From NCBI GenBank assembly GCA_002722295.1, contig PBLF01000019.1, forward strand, positions 1 to 36,782: a DNA stretch of 36,782 nt. The letters are read 5' to 3'. A model generated the notes under the pieces. It was not told where the DNA came from and searched no databases. It saw only the letters and a list, made by a program, of their open reading frames with translations. The DNA is from Stappia sp. Its GTDB lineage: Bacteria > Pseudomonadota > Alphaproteobacteria > Rhizobiales > Stappiaceae. Positions 1 to 7,204 of the stretch are shown here, piece after piece (position 1 is the stretch's first letter; the number at the start of each line of letters is the position of its first letter). A program made the translations under genes and the position numbers.

Positions 1-36
1 CAAAGCAGATGCGCTACCAGGCTGCGCTATACCCCG
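1..36 (-). tRNA. tRNA-Pro (probably UGG), 5' half only
   Basis: Read on the minus strand from base 36, the sequence gives a proline-type acceptor start (CGGGGTA), a D arm with paired GCGC segments around a CCTGGTA loop, then anticodon-stem bases TCTGC and the loop start TTTG. The window cuts in the anticodon, so the amino acid is inferred from similarity to the usual proteobacterial tRNA-Pro, whose loop is TTTGGGA. The 3' half lies left of base 1. The gene points away from the prophage, so it is the 5' end, not the 3' end favoured by integrases, that faces the phage. Confidence 0.7.
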
Positions 37-53
37 ACGACTGGATTTCTGCG

Positions 54-82
54 GTTTATCCGGCATCGGCCATGTCAGTCAA
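54..82 (-). promoter_or_regulatory. Probable promoter of the tRNA gene
   Basis: On the minus strand TTGACT (82-77) and ATAAAC (59-54) are 17 bases apart. A start 6-8 bases downstream would give a short leader of about 11 bases before the tRNA at 36. The match to a housekeeping promoter is good and the position is right. It implies that bases 1-82 are host DNA. Confidence 0.55.
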
Positions 83-133
83 GCAGGAACGAACAGGGAA
101 TTTGTGGGCCAATTCGTCATGCCGGGGCAATCG

Positions 134-155
134 AGTCCCGGAATAGTCCCGGAAT
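134..155. repeat. Tandem 11-bp direct repeat
   Basis: The 11-mer AGTCCCGGAAT occurs twice without a gap (134-144 and 145-155) in the non-coding stretch between the tRNA promoter and the first open frame. The surrounding 83-235 shows no gene. The repeat lies near the expected host/prophage junction, so an attachment-site relic is possible, but no second copy is available in the window to test it. Confidence 0.5.
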
Positions 156-235
156 CCGGGGCGCGGAAATCTCATTTTGTTCTGCCTGCGATTGATCCCT
201 ATTCCGAATCTGATTGAGGTCGCCATACTCACCCC

Positions 236-514
236 ATGCCCTCACGCTATCCATATGGCACGGTCGGACAGCTCATGGAGGACCGGTGTCGGGTCTATGC
301 GCACTGCCTCAATCCGCGCTGCCTGCTTTCCGTGTATCTGGATCTCGAGCGGATCGCCGCCGAGCGCGGCATGACCTACGACATCATCGGCATAGGCGCG
401 CGCCTGCGCTGCACCAGGTGCGGGCACCGGCCGTCGCAAGTCGCGCTGATTCCAGACTGCGGAACGCCCGAGGCCGCGCCACAGGGGATGCGCTACCGGT
501 ATTCGAGGGAGTGA
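236..514 (+). CDS. Small zinc-ribbon-like hypothetical protein
   Basis: A 92-residue protein with two cysteine pairs, CLNPRC near residues 24-29 and CTRCGHR near 59-65, which could together hold one zinc ion. The two halves are separated by a short helical stretch. There is no clear ribosome binding site before the ATG, so translation could start on a nearly leaderless message. It could be a host gene or the outermost prophage gene. I do not recognise a function; small zinc-ribbon proteins of this kind are common as unnamed genes in alphaproteobacteria. A nested frame on the same strand (from 214) lacks these features and is discarded. Confidence 0.6.
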   Translation: MPSRYPYGTVGQLMEDRCRVYAHCLNPRCLLSVYLDLERIAAERGMTYDIIGIGARLRCTRCGHRPSQVALIPDCGTPEAAPQGMRYRYSRE

Positions 515-669
515 AACAAAAGGCCGGGCGGCAAGACTGCCGATCTTCTGCCAGCGCATCTATCGAATGGGCATTTGCAGTTTTCAGTTTCGAAGCGCCG
601 AAAAAATGTTAACAGAGTGTCCTTACAGTACCATATGGCTAGGGATGGGGCGGCATAGGAAGCCGGGCT

Positions 670-1413
670 ATGATGGGAAATCTAAATCGGGAGATCGTCT
701 GGATCTTGCCGTACCGCCGGCCGGAAGAGATCCCCATGTCTCGAATGGGCGAGTACATTACTCATCTCGCCACCATGCTGGGCTACGACACGTCTGTGCA
801 CCTTTCCCGCGTAGAGCGGGGCAGCACTCGTTTGGTGGCTCAACCAAAAGATGGCAAGGCGTCTCAGGCAGCCCGAGCGAATATAGCAGCCATACGAAAT
901 GGAAACGCACCGGCGGCGGCCAGGAGCGCATATCAGCGGATTGAAAACCTGCTCTGCAGGGATGGCGGCGCTGCACATCTGCAAATCGGAAGTGCGACGG
1001 TCCTAAGGTTCAAGGGCCGAGACAGCGACACGGAACCGGCGAGAGGACTGGTGGACACGGGAGTGGTCACCGGAAACCTTTATTCCCTGTCCGCTGAAGA
1101 CTCCGGCGCGCTGAAAGCTCGCATTCGCCGTGACGGAGGCGCCGGGCACATACGCTGTCGCGCCGAAAGTAGATTCACTGACAAGCTTCGTCAAAATTTG
1201 TTCAAGAACGTCCGACTTCGGGGAAAGGGTATTTGGAAGCAAACCGCTGCGGGAGAGTGGCATTGTGACGACTTGGAAATCGTTGACATATGGCCACTTC
1301 AGACAAGCACATTGCAGCTAGCTATTGAAAGCCTTCGCAATATTCAAGCGGACTGGAAAGACGACCCGCTGAATGACTGGCGCGAAGCAGACAAAGAAGA
1401 TGGTGCCGCTTGA
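670..1413 (+). CDS. Unknown protein paired with a PIN nuclease (possible antitoxin)
   Basis: A 247-residue soluble protein I do not recognise. An AGGA 10 bases before the ATG supports this start; a second ATG at residue 23 (736) is also preceded by a purine-rich stretch and could be the true one. The second half looks beta-rich, with many alternating hydrophobic residues and arginines. Its stop overlaps the start of the PIN gene, so the two are almost certainly made together, and the obvious guess is a partner or antitoxin for that nuclease. At nearly 250 residues it is much longer than VapB antitoxins and shows no AbrB or ribbon-helix-helix motif. Base composition is visibly less GC-rich than in the phage genes to the right, suggesting separate acquisition. 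Confidence 0.7.
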   Translation: MMGNLNREIVWILPYRRPEEIPMSRMGEYITHLATMLGYDTSVHLSRVERGSTRLVAQPKDGKASQAARANIAAIRNGNAPAAARSAYQRIENLLCRDGGAAHLQIGSATVLRFKGRDSDTEPARGLVDTGVVTGNLYSLSAEDSGALKARIRRDGGAGHIRCRAESRFTDKLRQNLFKNVRLRGKGIWKQTAAGEWHCDDLEIVDIWPLQTSTLQLAIESLRNIQADWKDDPLNDWREADKEDGAA

Positions 1414-1937
1414 AAGTGGCCGTCGACAATACCGTGTTGACGCTCATGCTTCATCCCGAAGCCAGGACACCATTGCATCCGGAGACAAAGTCTCCAATAG
1501 AGCACTGCGTGCAGCGCGTCCAAGGACTGATACTCACCGTCAATAAAAGTGGCGGCAAGATAATAGTTCCATCTCCATGCTTGGCAGAAGTCCTATCGTC
1601 TGACGAAGCGTCGGAAGAATATGTATTCCAGCTACAATCTCACGCCGCTATCGAGGTTGCAGAATTTAGTGCGCGGTCGGCCGTCGATTTTGGCCGGATG
1701 ATGAGGAAAGCAATCCGCGCGGGAGACAAGCGGGGTGGTCAGCCTGGACCGTGGCAACACGTAAAGATGGATCGAATGATTGTTTCAATCGCCCAGTCGC
1801 ACCGTGTTGACATGTTCGTGTCCTGTGATGAACGGCAATGTGCATTTGCCAAGGAAGTTGGCCTCAAGGTGGTGGGGCTGCACGAACTTGAAATTCCCCA
1901 GGATCTCGCTCAGAGAGATTTACTTTCAGATTGCTAG
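1410..1937 (+). CDS. PIN-domain ribonuclease-like protein
   Basis: A 175-residue protein with the four acidic positions of PIN domains: D6 at the end of the first strand (VAVDNTVL), E60 (LAEVL), D121 (KMDRMIVSIA) and D140 (FVSCDE). PIN proteins such as VapC cut RNA with metal ions held by these residues. It is longer than a typical VapC (about 130 residues), with extra sequence between the first strand and E60. The start is TTG at 1410, giving a 4-base TTGA overlap with the upstream gene; a GTG at 1416 is the alternative. A toxin-like or defence-like role with the upstream protein is inferred; no classical antitoxin is present. Confidence 0.75.
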   Translation: MKVAVDNTVLTLMLHPEARTPLHPETKSPIEHCVQRVQGLILTVNKSGGKIIVPSPCLAEVLSSDEASEEYVFQLQSHAAIEVAEFSARSAVDFGRMMRKAIRAGDKRGGQPGPWQHVKMDRMIVSIAQSHRVDMFVSCDERQCAFAKEVGLKVVGLHELEIPQDLAQRDLLSDC

Positions 1938-1965
1938 GTCATTCCTAGCGTTGCCCCACAAACGC

Positions 1966-2000
1966 AAAAAGCCCGGCGCGATCCCTCGCGCCGGGCTCTT
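1966..2000. terminator. Bidirectional intrinsic terminator
   Basis: A perfect 10-bp stem (1971-1980 with 1987-1996, GCCCGGCGCG arm, 6-base loop) is preceded by five A and followed by TCTTT. It therefore works for the plus-strand PIN operon and for the minus-strand phage late transcript, which converge here. It marks the boundary between the left cargo or host region and the phage late operon. Confidence 0.85.
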
Positions 2001-2019
2001 TCATGTCCGGACCACCGCC

Positions 2020-2415
2020 CTACTTCCCCTGCCAGCCTCGCAACGCCCCGGTGATCCGGTCCCAGTTGCTGCCGATGGTGACGGTGGCGAGCATGACAAA
2101 CCCTCCGAACCACCACGCGGCTTTCGCCAGCCGCCCCCCGGTCTCGAGCTGCACCTGACGCCGGTTGTAGTCCGCGACCGCCGGCTCAATCGCCTCGACA
2201 CGCTCCGCCACGGACCGGATCTCCCCGGCCGCGTGCAGTTGCTCCCGCCGCAGCTCCTCCAACGCCTTGTACATGCCCTTGCGGCTGGTGGCGGACGATT
2301 CCCGCTCGCTGCGAAACTCGGCAACCATGGTCTCGAAACCGCCAACCAGCCGCCCGACGCTCATGGTCAGTTCGGTCACCGCCCTGCGGAGCGCCTCGAT
2401 CTCCGCATCGCTCAA
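2020..2415 (-). CDS. DUF1515-like membrane/coiled-coil protein
   Basis: About 131 residues: a long amphipathic helical N-terminal part (EIEALRRAV... EELRREQL) followed by a hydrophobic segment (WWFGGFVMLATVTIGS) near the C terminus. It resembles the DUF1515 proteins found next to lysis genes in rhizobial phages. I chose TTG at 2415 because it overlaps the stop of the upstream gene (TTGA) and has a purine-rich GAGGGGGG just upstream; the frame is open further upstream but runs through the lipoprotein gene. It is the last gene of the lysis cluster. Function unknown; a membrane accessory of lysis is a guess. Confidence 0.6.
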   Translation of the reverse strand: MSDAEIEALRRAVTELTMSVGRLVGGFETMVAEFRSERESSATSRKGMYKALEELRREQLHAAGEIRSVAERVEAIEPAVADYNRRQVQLETGGRLAKAAWWFGGFVMLATVTIGSNWDRITGALRGWQGK

Positions 2416-2687
2416 CGGTCTGCCCCCCTCGCCGCATCGTGCCGGGCACACTCGCTCCGCGTCCACACGCGCGCGCCGCACAGGCCGGCCACGGTGTCGT
2501 CAATCGCGTCCTGATCCCGGTCGGTCAGTCCCCGCGCGCCGACCAGAGACACGCCGACGATGCCACGCGCCGAGGCCCTGAGGTCATCGTGAACGGCACT
2601 CGTCGTCTGCGTTGTTCCACACGCCCCCACGATCAACGCACAGCCGACGCCGCACGCGAGCCCGATCCGCCGCATTGGTGATGTCAT
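2412..2687 (-). CDS. Rz1-like outer-membrane lipoprotein (o-spanin candidate)
   Basis: A 91-residue protein with a lipoprotein signal: basic start MRRIG, hydrophobic core, then lipobox VGAC with the lipidated cysteine near residue 23. The gene begins inside the end of the upstream Rz-like gene in another frame (overlap 2584-2687), the arrangement typical of Rz/Rz1 spanin pairs. Spanins join the two membranes and fuse them in the final step of lysis of Gram-negative cells. A GAGG about 9 bases upstream supports the ATG at 2687; an in-frame ATG at 2675 is possible. It lacks the high proline content of enteric Rz1, so the call rests on lipobox, overlap and context. Confidence 0.6.
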   Translation of the reverse strand: MTSPMRRIGLACGVGCALIVGACGTTQTTSAVHDDLRASARGIVGVSLVGARGLTDRDQDAIDDTVAGLCGARVWTRSECARHDAARGADR

Positions 2688-2898
2688 TGATTGCCGCCTC
2701 CGTTTCCTGCCGTGCCTGCTCCAGCGCGGCCGCGGCGCCCTGCTCCGCGCCGCGCTGGTATTGCCGTTCGCCGTACAGCCACAGCGCCCCGGCCCCGATC
2801 GTCGCGGCCGCCACCACCACGACCACGATCCGCCCGGCGGAGCTGGAGACCAGCCCGCCGAACAGCGTCTTCAGGATCGCCCAGGCCGCGCCGATCAT
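2584..2898 (-). CDS. Rz-like inner-membrane protein (i-spanin candidate)
   Basis: A 104-residue protein with one transmembrane helix (about residues 24-43, IVVVVVAAATIGAGAL) and then a charged, alanine-rich coiled coil ending in a short cysteine-containing tail. This is the layout of an i-spanin: anchored in the inner membrane, with the coiled coil in the periplasm. The start at 2898 overlaps the upstream stop as ATGA, and AGGTG lies six bases before it. The longer upstream reading is the shadow of the preceding gene. The 3' part is overlapped by the lipoprotein gene. Confidence 0.65.
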   Translation of the reverse strand: MIGAAWAILKTLFGGLVSSSAGRIVVVVVAAATIGAGALWLYGERQYQRGAEQGAAAALEQARQETEAAINDITNAADRARVRRRLCVDRGGVWNNADDECRSR

Positions 2899-3179
2899 GC
2901 CGGCACCTGCCCTGGGGCGGTCATGACCCACGGCGGAATCCAGACACGCATTGGCCCGAAACCAACGGTCGTGAACTCGGACTCCGGCCACTCGGAAACA
3001 CCGTCACTTCCCTCGGTGTAGCGGGTTCGAACGATCCCGCCTGACACGTCCACAACCTCATAAACCTCCAGATCGGCACGACAGGTTGTGTAGAGGTCAC
3101 CAGCAGCCGGCACCCATTGATGACACTGGTAATATTTGTGCTGCAGCGCCTCGAGTTTTTGCTGAGGGGTCAGTTTCAT
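2895..3179 (-). CDS. Hypothetical protein in the lysis cluster
   Basis: A 94-residue soluble protein (starts MKLTPQQKLEAL) with tryptophan-rich, beta-type sequence (YEVVDVSGGIV, WPESEF, MRVWIPPW). The start at 3179 overlaps the endolysin stop as ATGA, and its own stop overlaps the next start the same way, so translation is coupled across the cluster. I do not recognise the family. Its place between endolysin and spanins suggests a lysis-related or late accessory role, but nothing in the sequence proves it. Confidence 0.7.
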   Translation of the reverse strand: MKLTPQQKLEALQHKYYQCHQWVPAAGDLYTTCRADLEVYEVVDVSGGIVRTRYTEGSDGVSEWPESEFTTVGFGPMRVWIPPWVMTAPGQVPA

Positions 3180-3838
3180 TTCAGGAACCTCCGCACCAGC
3201 AGCACCACCAGCGCCAGCACCAGGAGCGCCATTCCGGCGACGCCAAGCCACGCCAACGGCGAGGCCTCCTGATCGGTGCCCGCAGCCGCATCGGGCGTGA
3301 CGGCCGGCGGTTCCGTCAGGGGAGATGAGTCCGTCGCCGACGTCTCGCCCGGCACGGTCACGGGGCCGTCGAGCCCGGCGAGGCAGATTTCCTTCTCCTT
3401 GGCGCGGCGGTTGACGAGCCCTTGCAGCACCCGCCCCCCTGCCCGGTTCCAGCGCGGGAGCTGGTTGCACGCGCCACGCAGGTCACCCGCATTCGCCAAC
3501 CGCACCAGCGTCGAGCGGCAGAACGCGCCAGTGCCGATGTTGTAGGCAAGCGAAAGAAACGCCGTGTACGGCCCGTCGGGAATCTCGTCGGGATGGTCCA
3601 GGCAGGCGCGCATGTCCTGCTCGAACTCGATCAAGGCATCACCGAGCATGGCCCGGCATTCCTCGGCCGTATGCCGATCGCCCATTTCCACACCACGCGT
3701 TTCGCCATAGCAGACGGTCGGCACGCCGACCGGATCCAGATAGGCCGTCGTGCGCAGGCCCTCGAACCCGCCGATCAGCCCGGCCGCGGCGATGCCGAGT
3801 GCGGACAGCGCCCCCGCGATTTTAAGTCTCGTTCTCAT
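3176..3838 (-). CDS. Endolysin: T4-type lysozyme (GH24) with N- and C-terminal membrane segments
   Basis: A 220-residue lysozyme that cleaves the glycan strands of peptidoglycan. The catalytic triad is present with exact spacing: E26, eight residues, D35, five residues, T41. The N terminus (about residues 5-24, alanine- and glycine-rich, weakly hydrophobic) is a signal-anchor-release segment, which in P21-type endolysins holds the enzyme inactive in the membrane until the holin depolarises it. Unusually, a proline- and acid-rich linker (about 158-195) leads to a second, strongly hydrophobic helix (about 196-215) ending in RRFLK. The start at 3838 is supported by AAGGAG seven bases upstream; the earlier ATG lacks support. 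It follows the holin gene with a short overlap. Confidence 0.88.
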   Translation of the reverse strand: MRTRLKIAGALSALGIAAAGLIGGFEGLRTTAYLDPVGVPTVCYGETRGVEMGDRHTAEECRAMLGDALIEFEQDMRACLDHPDEIPDGPYTAFLSLAYNIGTGAFCRSTLVRLANAGDLRGACNQLPRWNRAGGRVLQGLVNRRAKEKEICLAGLDGPVTVPGETSATDSSPLTEPPAVTPDAAAGTDQEASPLAWLGVAGMALLVLALVVLLVRRFLK

Positions 3839-4043
3839 CTTCAAACTCCTTCTGTGCGATGAGCCGGGCGACGAACGCACCGCCGGCGGACAGTCCTGCC
3901 AGCGCGGACATGAGCCGCGCCGGCAACAGGTCGCCGAGGTAGGGCATCCCCACCTCGGCAGCGGTCAGCAGGGCCGCGAGCGCCATCAGGCGCACGCTCC
4001 AGGCGCGCCGCAGCACGCGGCGCCAGTCGCGGGAAAGCCGCAT
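3822..4043 (-). CDS. Holin-like small membrane protein
   Basis: A 73-residue protein with a basic N terminus (MRLSRDWRRVLRRAW) and two hydrophobic helices (about residues 17-35 and 43-63) before an acidic tail. The size, two-helix pattern and position directly before a signal-anchor endolysin point to a holin or pinholin that triggers lysis. I prefer the ATG at 4043 because GGAG lies six bases before it; the ATG at 4055 has no binding site. The gene lies just downstream of an intrinsic terminator, so it needs read-through from the tail genes or its own promoter. Confidence 0.65.
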   Translation of the reverse strand: MRLSRDWRRVLRRAWSVRLMALAALLTAAEVGMPYLGDLLPARLMSALAGLSAGGAFVARLIAQKEFEDENET

Positions 4044-4067
4044 AGCCGTCTCCATCGATCGGGCACG

Positions 4068-4096
4068 AAAAAGCCGCCTCCGGATGCCGGGGCGGC
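4068..4096 (-). terminator. Intrinsic terminator between tail and lysis modules
   Basis: On the minus strand a GCCGCC/GGCGGC stem (4091-4096 with 4073-4078), extended by an inner CCGG/CCGG pairing, is followed by a run of five T (4072-4068). It closes the tail-fibre unit just before the holin gene. Confidence 0.75.
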
Positions 4097-4137
4097 GGAT
4101 GAACGGTCAGTCTGTTCGGGCGCGAACGCCCGCGGGG

Positions 4138-4434
4138 TCAGGCGGCCGGCTTGGCCTTGGGCGTCCCGCCCGCCGCCTCCTTCAGCTTCTCCACCTCCGC
4201 ACGCAGCGCCTCGAGCTGACGGCGGGCCTCGGCGAGCTGCGCTTCGGCGATGGCCCGCGCGCCGGCCTCATTCGCCCGGGCAACCGCCAGATCCCGCACG
4301 GTCTCGGAGAGTGAGCCGAACGATGCCTGAAGCCCGTGCCCCTGCAGGCGGGCAGCGGCGTTGTCGGTCGCGGTGGCGGTGGCGCCAGTGTCGGCGGCGC
4401 CAGTGTCGGTGGCAGTTTCGGTCTTGTCGGTCAT
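4138..4434 (-). CDS. Alanine/threonine-rich coiled-coil hypothetical protein
   Basis: A 98-residue protein: a low-complexity Thr/Ala/Asp N-terminal third, then a long heptad-patterned helix (about residues 50-88, many Ala, Glu, Leu and Arg), then a lysine/alanine tail. AGGA sits eight bases before the ATG. It follows the tail fibre and a DUF7936-like gene, so a tail-fibre accessory or assembly helper is plausible. I do not recognise a family. Confidence 0.6.
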   Translation of the reverse strand: MTDKTETATDTGAADTGATATATDNAAARLQGHGLQASFGSLSETVRDLAVARANEAGARAIAEAQLAEARRQLEALRAEVEKLKEAAGGTPKAKPAA

Positions 4435-4484
4435 GTTGTGATCCTCATGGTTTCAGGTGTGGGAAAAGGTCGGGCGTCACGCCC

Positions 4485-4802
4485 TCACGCCCAGGGCGCA
4501 GGACGGGGAACCGTCGAGGGCTCGGATTTCTCGGCCAGCATCGCCGCGAGCCGCGCCTCGAGCGCCGGCACGTCGAGCAGGCCGGACACCCACGCCGTCA
4601 CGGTCGCGGCGTCCAGCGCGTCGAAATCCGTGAACGCCTCCGGGTCCGGCTCCGGCAGCGTGACAGAGCCATAGACCTCCGCGTCATGCGTGCCGTCGTC
4701 CGCCCGCAGCCGCCAGTGCACCTCGCACACCACGTCGACCAACTCGCCGACCACGGGCTTGGTGCAGAACTGCGGGAAACTCCATGTGTAACTCGTGGTC
4801 AT
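4485..4802 (-). CDS. DUF7936-like phage hypothetical protein
   Basis: A 105-residue protein starting MTTSYTWSFPQF. It has a beta-strand half (VDVVCEVHWRLRADDG, EVYGSVTLPEPD) and a C-terminal helix ending in an alanine-rich tail. GAGGATGAC just before the ATG at 4802 sets the start; the upstream extension belongs to the tail-fibre gene in another frame. Proteins of this shape commonly follow tail-fibre genes in alphaproteobacterial prophages and are unnamed. Function unknown. Confidence 0.65.
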   Translation of the reverse strand: MTTSYTWSFPQFCTKPVVGELVDVVCEVHWRLRADDGTHDAEVYGSVTLPEPDPEAFTDFDALDAATVTAWVSGLLDVPALEARLAAMLAEKSEPSTVPRPAPWA

Positions 4803-4809
4803 GTCATCC

Positions 4810-6339
4810 TCACCAGGTTGAAAGGGCAGCGCGCACCCACGTATCCGTGGCCGTGCAGACGTAGACATAGGACGCGTCCCAACAGACTGTTCCGACCTCT
4901 CCGGGTGCAGATGCGGATGCAGGTGTTCTCGTGCCCCGCACGCGAATAGCGTCGGAGTTGATGTCGATCTTTTCGGTGGGAGAGGGCGTTCCGACGCCGA
5001 GGTTTCCGGTCGATGCGACGTAGCGCATGAACTCGGTTGCGCCCGAGACCCATCTCACGCTCTCGACGGCAGAGCCATAGAGGTACGTGAAATAAGGTGA
5101 TCCATTATTGTCAGCGAGGATTTCAACCCTAGAGGAGTTCCCTGTCCCGCCGATCATGCGATGCCTGACCGCCGCGGCGGAGCCGGAGACGCTGTTGATA
5201 ATTCCTACATCTGTCGATCCATCGTAGTCGTGTCGGAACACGCCGCGCCACGTCACGCCATAATCGCCGCCAGTCGATCCGACTGCCAGACCGGCACTGG
5301 TGATGCGGGCAATCTCAGTGCCACCAGGGCGGAATCTGAAATCCGGCAGGTCGAGATATGCGGCCGTCAGCGCCGGACCCGCCGCCAGCGTCAGATACGG
5401 GGAGCCGTTTCCGTCCGCCAAATCGAGATTGAGGTACGAGTTTCCCGTTCCAGTCGATAGTTGCAGTCTGGATCGGGCACTGGCACCTGTTGCCGCATTG
5501 CGGAACCGGATGAGGCTGAGAGCGTCTTTGTTTTCAAAAACGTCAAGGATGTATCCGGGAACCGTGGTGCCAATGCCAACGCGGCCTAAACTGTCGACGC
5601 GGACTCGCTCAAACGAGTCCGTCCAGAACGACATGTAATTGGAGTTGTGATCGTAGCGGATTTGCCCCTTGTTGATTTCAGACTCGTGGCCGAACATTAT
5701 CGCCCCGAGTTTATTGGATAGCGTCTTGATATACAGGGCGGCGTTGCTGTCGCCGTGCTCGATCAGCGCAACAGTATTGACGTCCTCACTCCCCCCAACA
5801 GCACTCCCCTGACGCACATGCAGCCGGCGGCGCGGCGTATCCAGCCCCGTTCCGACGCCGACACGACCGTTGGCATCTGCCAGCCACCGCACCTCGCCTC
5901 CTGTCACCGCAGCGATCTGGTCTGCAGCCGGGAAAAACAGTCCGGTGTTCGTGTCTCCGTCGTTCGCAATCGACGGCGCGGCGGCGCTGCCGTCCGCGAA
6001 CAGCGATTGCCCGGTGAACGAGGTGTCGGCAAAGCTGGCCCCCTCGATCGCCAGCCCCGTGACGGTCACCTTGCCCGTCTCGCTGTCAATGCGGAGCACA
6101 TCCGAGTAGGTGAGCGGCGAGCCGTCCGGGCTGTGCTGGATGACAAAATCATCCTCGCCGCCCGGCATCCCCCAGCGGAAGCGCTCGTCGCCGTTCTCGC
6201 GCAGATAGACGAGCGCCGCATCGGCAGGCGTCGCGCGGTCGAGGGGGACCAGCTTCGAGGCCCCGGCCCCGTCGAGCACGGAGTCGATGCCGTCCAGCAG
6301 GTCGTTCAATTTGGTCAGGATCTCGGCTTCGGTGGCCAT
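4810..6339 (-). CDS. Tail fibre / receptor-binding protein
   Basis: A 509-residue beta-rich protein. It has a short helical head (residues 1-30), then repeated stretches of the fibre type GRVGVGT or GRVGIGT, a position or two, then a proline and a hydrophobic strand. These occur at least three times (about residues 155-170, 245-260 and 440-455) and are typical of phage fibres and trimeric adhesins. Related segments (NGSPYLTLAAG, NGSPYFTYLYG) repeat in the second half. It lies downstream of the tail-tip gene, as expected for the protein that binds the host surface. The ATG at 6339 has GAGAGG five bases upstream; a GTG at 6345 is less likely. It probably forms a trimer and defines host range. 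Confidence 0.8.
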   Translation of the reverse strand: MATEAEILTKLNDLLDGIDSVLDGAGASKLVPLDRATPADAALVYLRENGDERFRWGMPGGEDDFVIQHSPDGSPLTYSDVLRIDSETGKVTVTGLAIEGASFADTSFTGQSLFADGSAAAPSIANDGDTNTGLFFPAADQIAAVTGGEVRWLADANGRVGVGTGLDTPRRRLHVRQGSAVGGSEDVNTVALIEHGDSNAALYIKTLSNKLGAIMFGHESEINKGQIRYDHNSNYMSFWTDSFERVRVDSLGRVGIGTTVPGYILDVFENKDALSLIRFRNAATGASARSRLQLSTGTGNSYLNLDLADGNGSPYLTLAAGPALTAAYLDLPDFRFRPGGTEIARITSAGLAVGSTGGDYGVTWRGVFRHDYDGSTDVGIINSVSGSAAAVRHRMIGGTGNSSRVEILADNNGSPYFTYLYGSAVESVRWVSGATEFMRYVASTGNLGVGTPSPTEKIDINSDAIRVRGTRTPASASAPGEVGTVCWDASYVYVCTATDTWVRAALSTW

Positions 6340-6360
6340 GAGCACCTCTCATGCGGGCAC

Positions 6361-6389
6361 AAAAAAGCCGCCTCGGATCACCGGGCGGC
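6361..6389 (-). terminator. Intrinsic terminator before the tail-fibre gene
   Basis: A GCCGCC/GGCGGC stem with an inner CGG/CCG pairing (6367-6389) is followed on the minus strand by six T (6366-6361). It is almost a copy of the terminator at 4068-4096. The fibre gene starts 22 bases further on, so its expression needs read-through or a local promoter. Confidence 0.7.
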
Positions 6390-6417
6390 GGATGGGCAAC
6401 AGCGGTGGCGTGGACGG

Positions 6418-7200
6418 TCAGTTGAACCCGCCGACGGCGAGAACGTAGTCGAAGGTCAGCGTCGGGATTTTGAACTGCAATCCGAACTGCTGGCCCGCCA
6501 CCTTGTAGTCTTCGCGGATCTTCAGCTCGCCCCCGTCGAACACCGGCGTCAGGAGCTGCAGTTGCGTTGCCACAGCGCCCCAGCGCGCCGGCTGCCCGGG
6601 AAACCACACACCGTAGAACCGGGGCACGCGATGCACCGTCGCCAGCGTGCCGCCGATGGCCATCCAGTCGCGATCCCAGATCTCGGAGTCCAGCCGCACC
6701 ATGCCCTGGGCAAACGTGCTGCCAGCCCGCACGGGCCCGCCGGAGACGTCCCACAGGCGCGTGCCACCGGCCCCGCCAGACCCGCCGTTGACCTCGGGAA
6801 TCGTGATCGAGCCGGTGTAGACGTCGGTCAGATATTGCCGGCTGTCCTCGCTATCGAAGGTCGGCGTGCCGTCATCGGCCCACATCTGCAGTCGTCCGGC
6901 ATCGAGCCGCACCTCGCCACCCGACGAGGACGTGCCGCTGCCATAAACCCGTGTGTCGAGGGACGTGCGGTCGATGACCGGCGTCGAGTACCTGGTCCAC
7001 CCGAGCCCATCGAGCCCCCAGATCGGATAGGCCGCCTCCGGGAAATAGGGATCGACTGTGATCGTCGTCCCGAAATACGTCGGGATCGGCGTCACTCCGG
7101 TGCCAAGCCGGATGTGACTGGTGTTGTGGGTCACCAGTCCGCTTTGAAACCAGAATTCGGTAGCGGACAGGAAGAAGACGTCGTCGGGATCGATCGGCAT
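6418..7200 (-). CDS. Putative virion protein downstream of the tail tip
   Basis: A 260-residue protein, rich in Gly, Ser, Thr and aromatic residues, with predicted beta structure throughout and a glycine-rich loop near residue 140 (NGGSGGAGG). It follows the 185-residue gene by 4 bases. Its position after the tail-tip gene and before the fibre suggests a structural part of the tail tip or a fibre-like appendage. I do not recognise a family. Ends with a terminator. Confidence 0.65.
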   Translation of the reverse strand: MPIDPDDVFFLSATEFWFQSGLVTHNTSHIRLGTGVTPIPTYFGTTITVDPYFPEAAYPIWGLDGLGWTRYSTPVIDRTSLDTRVYGSGTSSSGGEVRLDAGRLQMWADDGTPTFDSEDSRQYLTDVYTGSITIPEVNGGSGGAGGTRLWDVSGGPVRAGSTFAQGMVRLDSEIWDRDWMAIGGTLATVHRVPRFYGVWFPGQPARWGAVATQLQLLTPVFDGGELKIREDYKVAGQQFGLQFKIPTLTFDYVLAVGGFN

Positions 7201-7204
7201 GGCG

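Noticed and set aside
1..36. tRNA as attachment site of the prophage
   Set aside because: The tRNA is cut by the window and its 3' end, the usual integration point, lies to the left and away from the phage. Its promoter is intact, so the phage did not enter this gene from the right.
2020..2415. 153-residue version of the DUF1515-like protein starting upstream at 2481
   Set aside because: The extra residues run through the lipoprotein gene; the TTG start at 2415 has a better binding site and a stop/start overlap.
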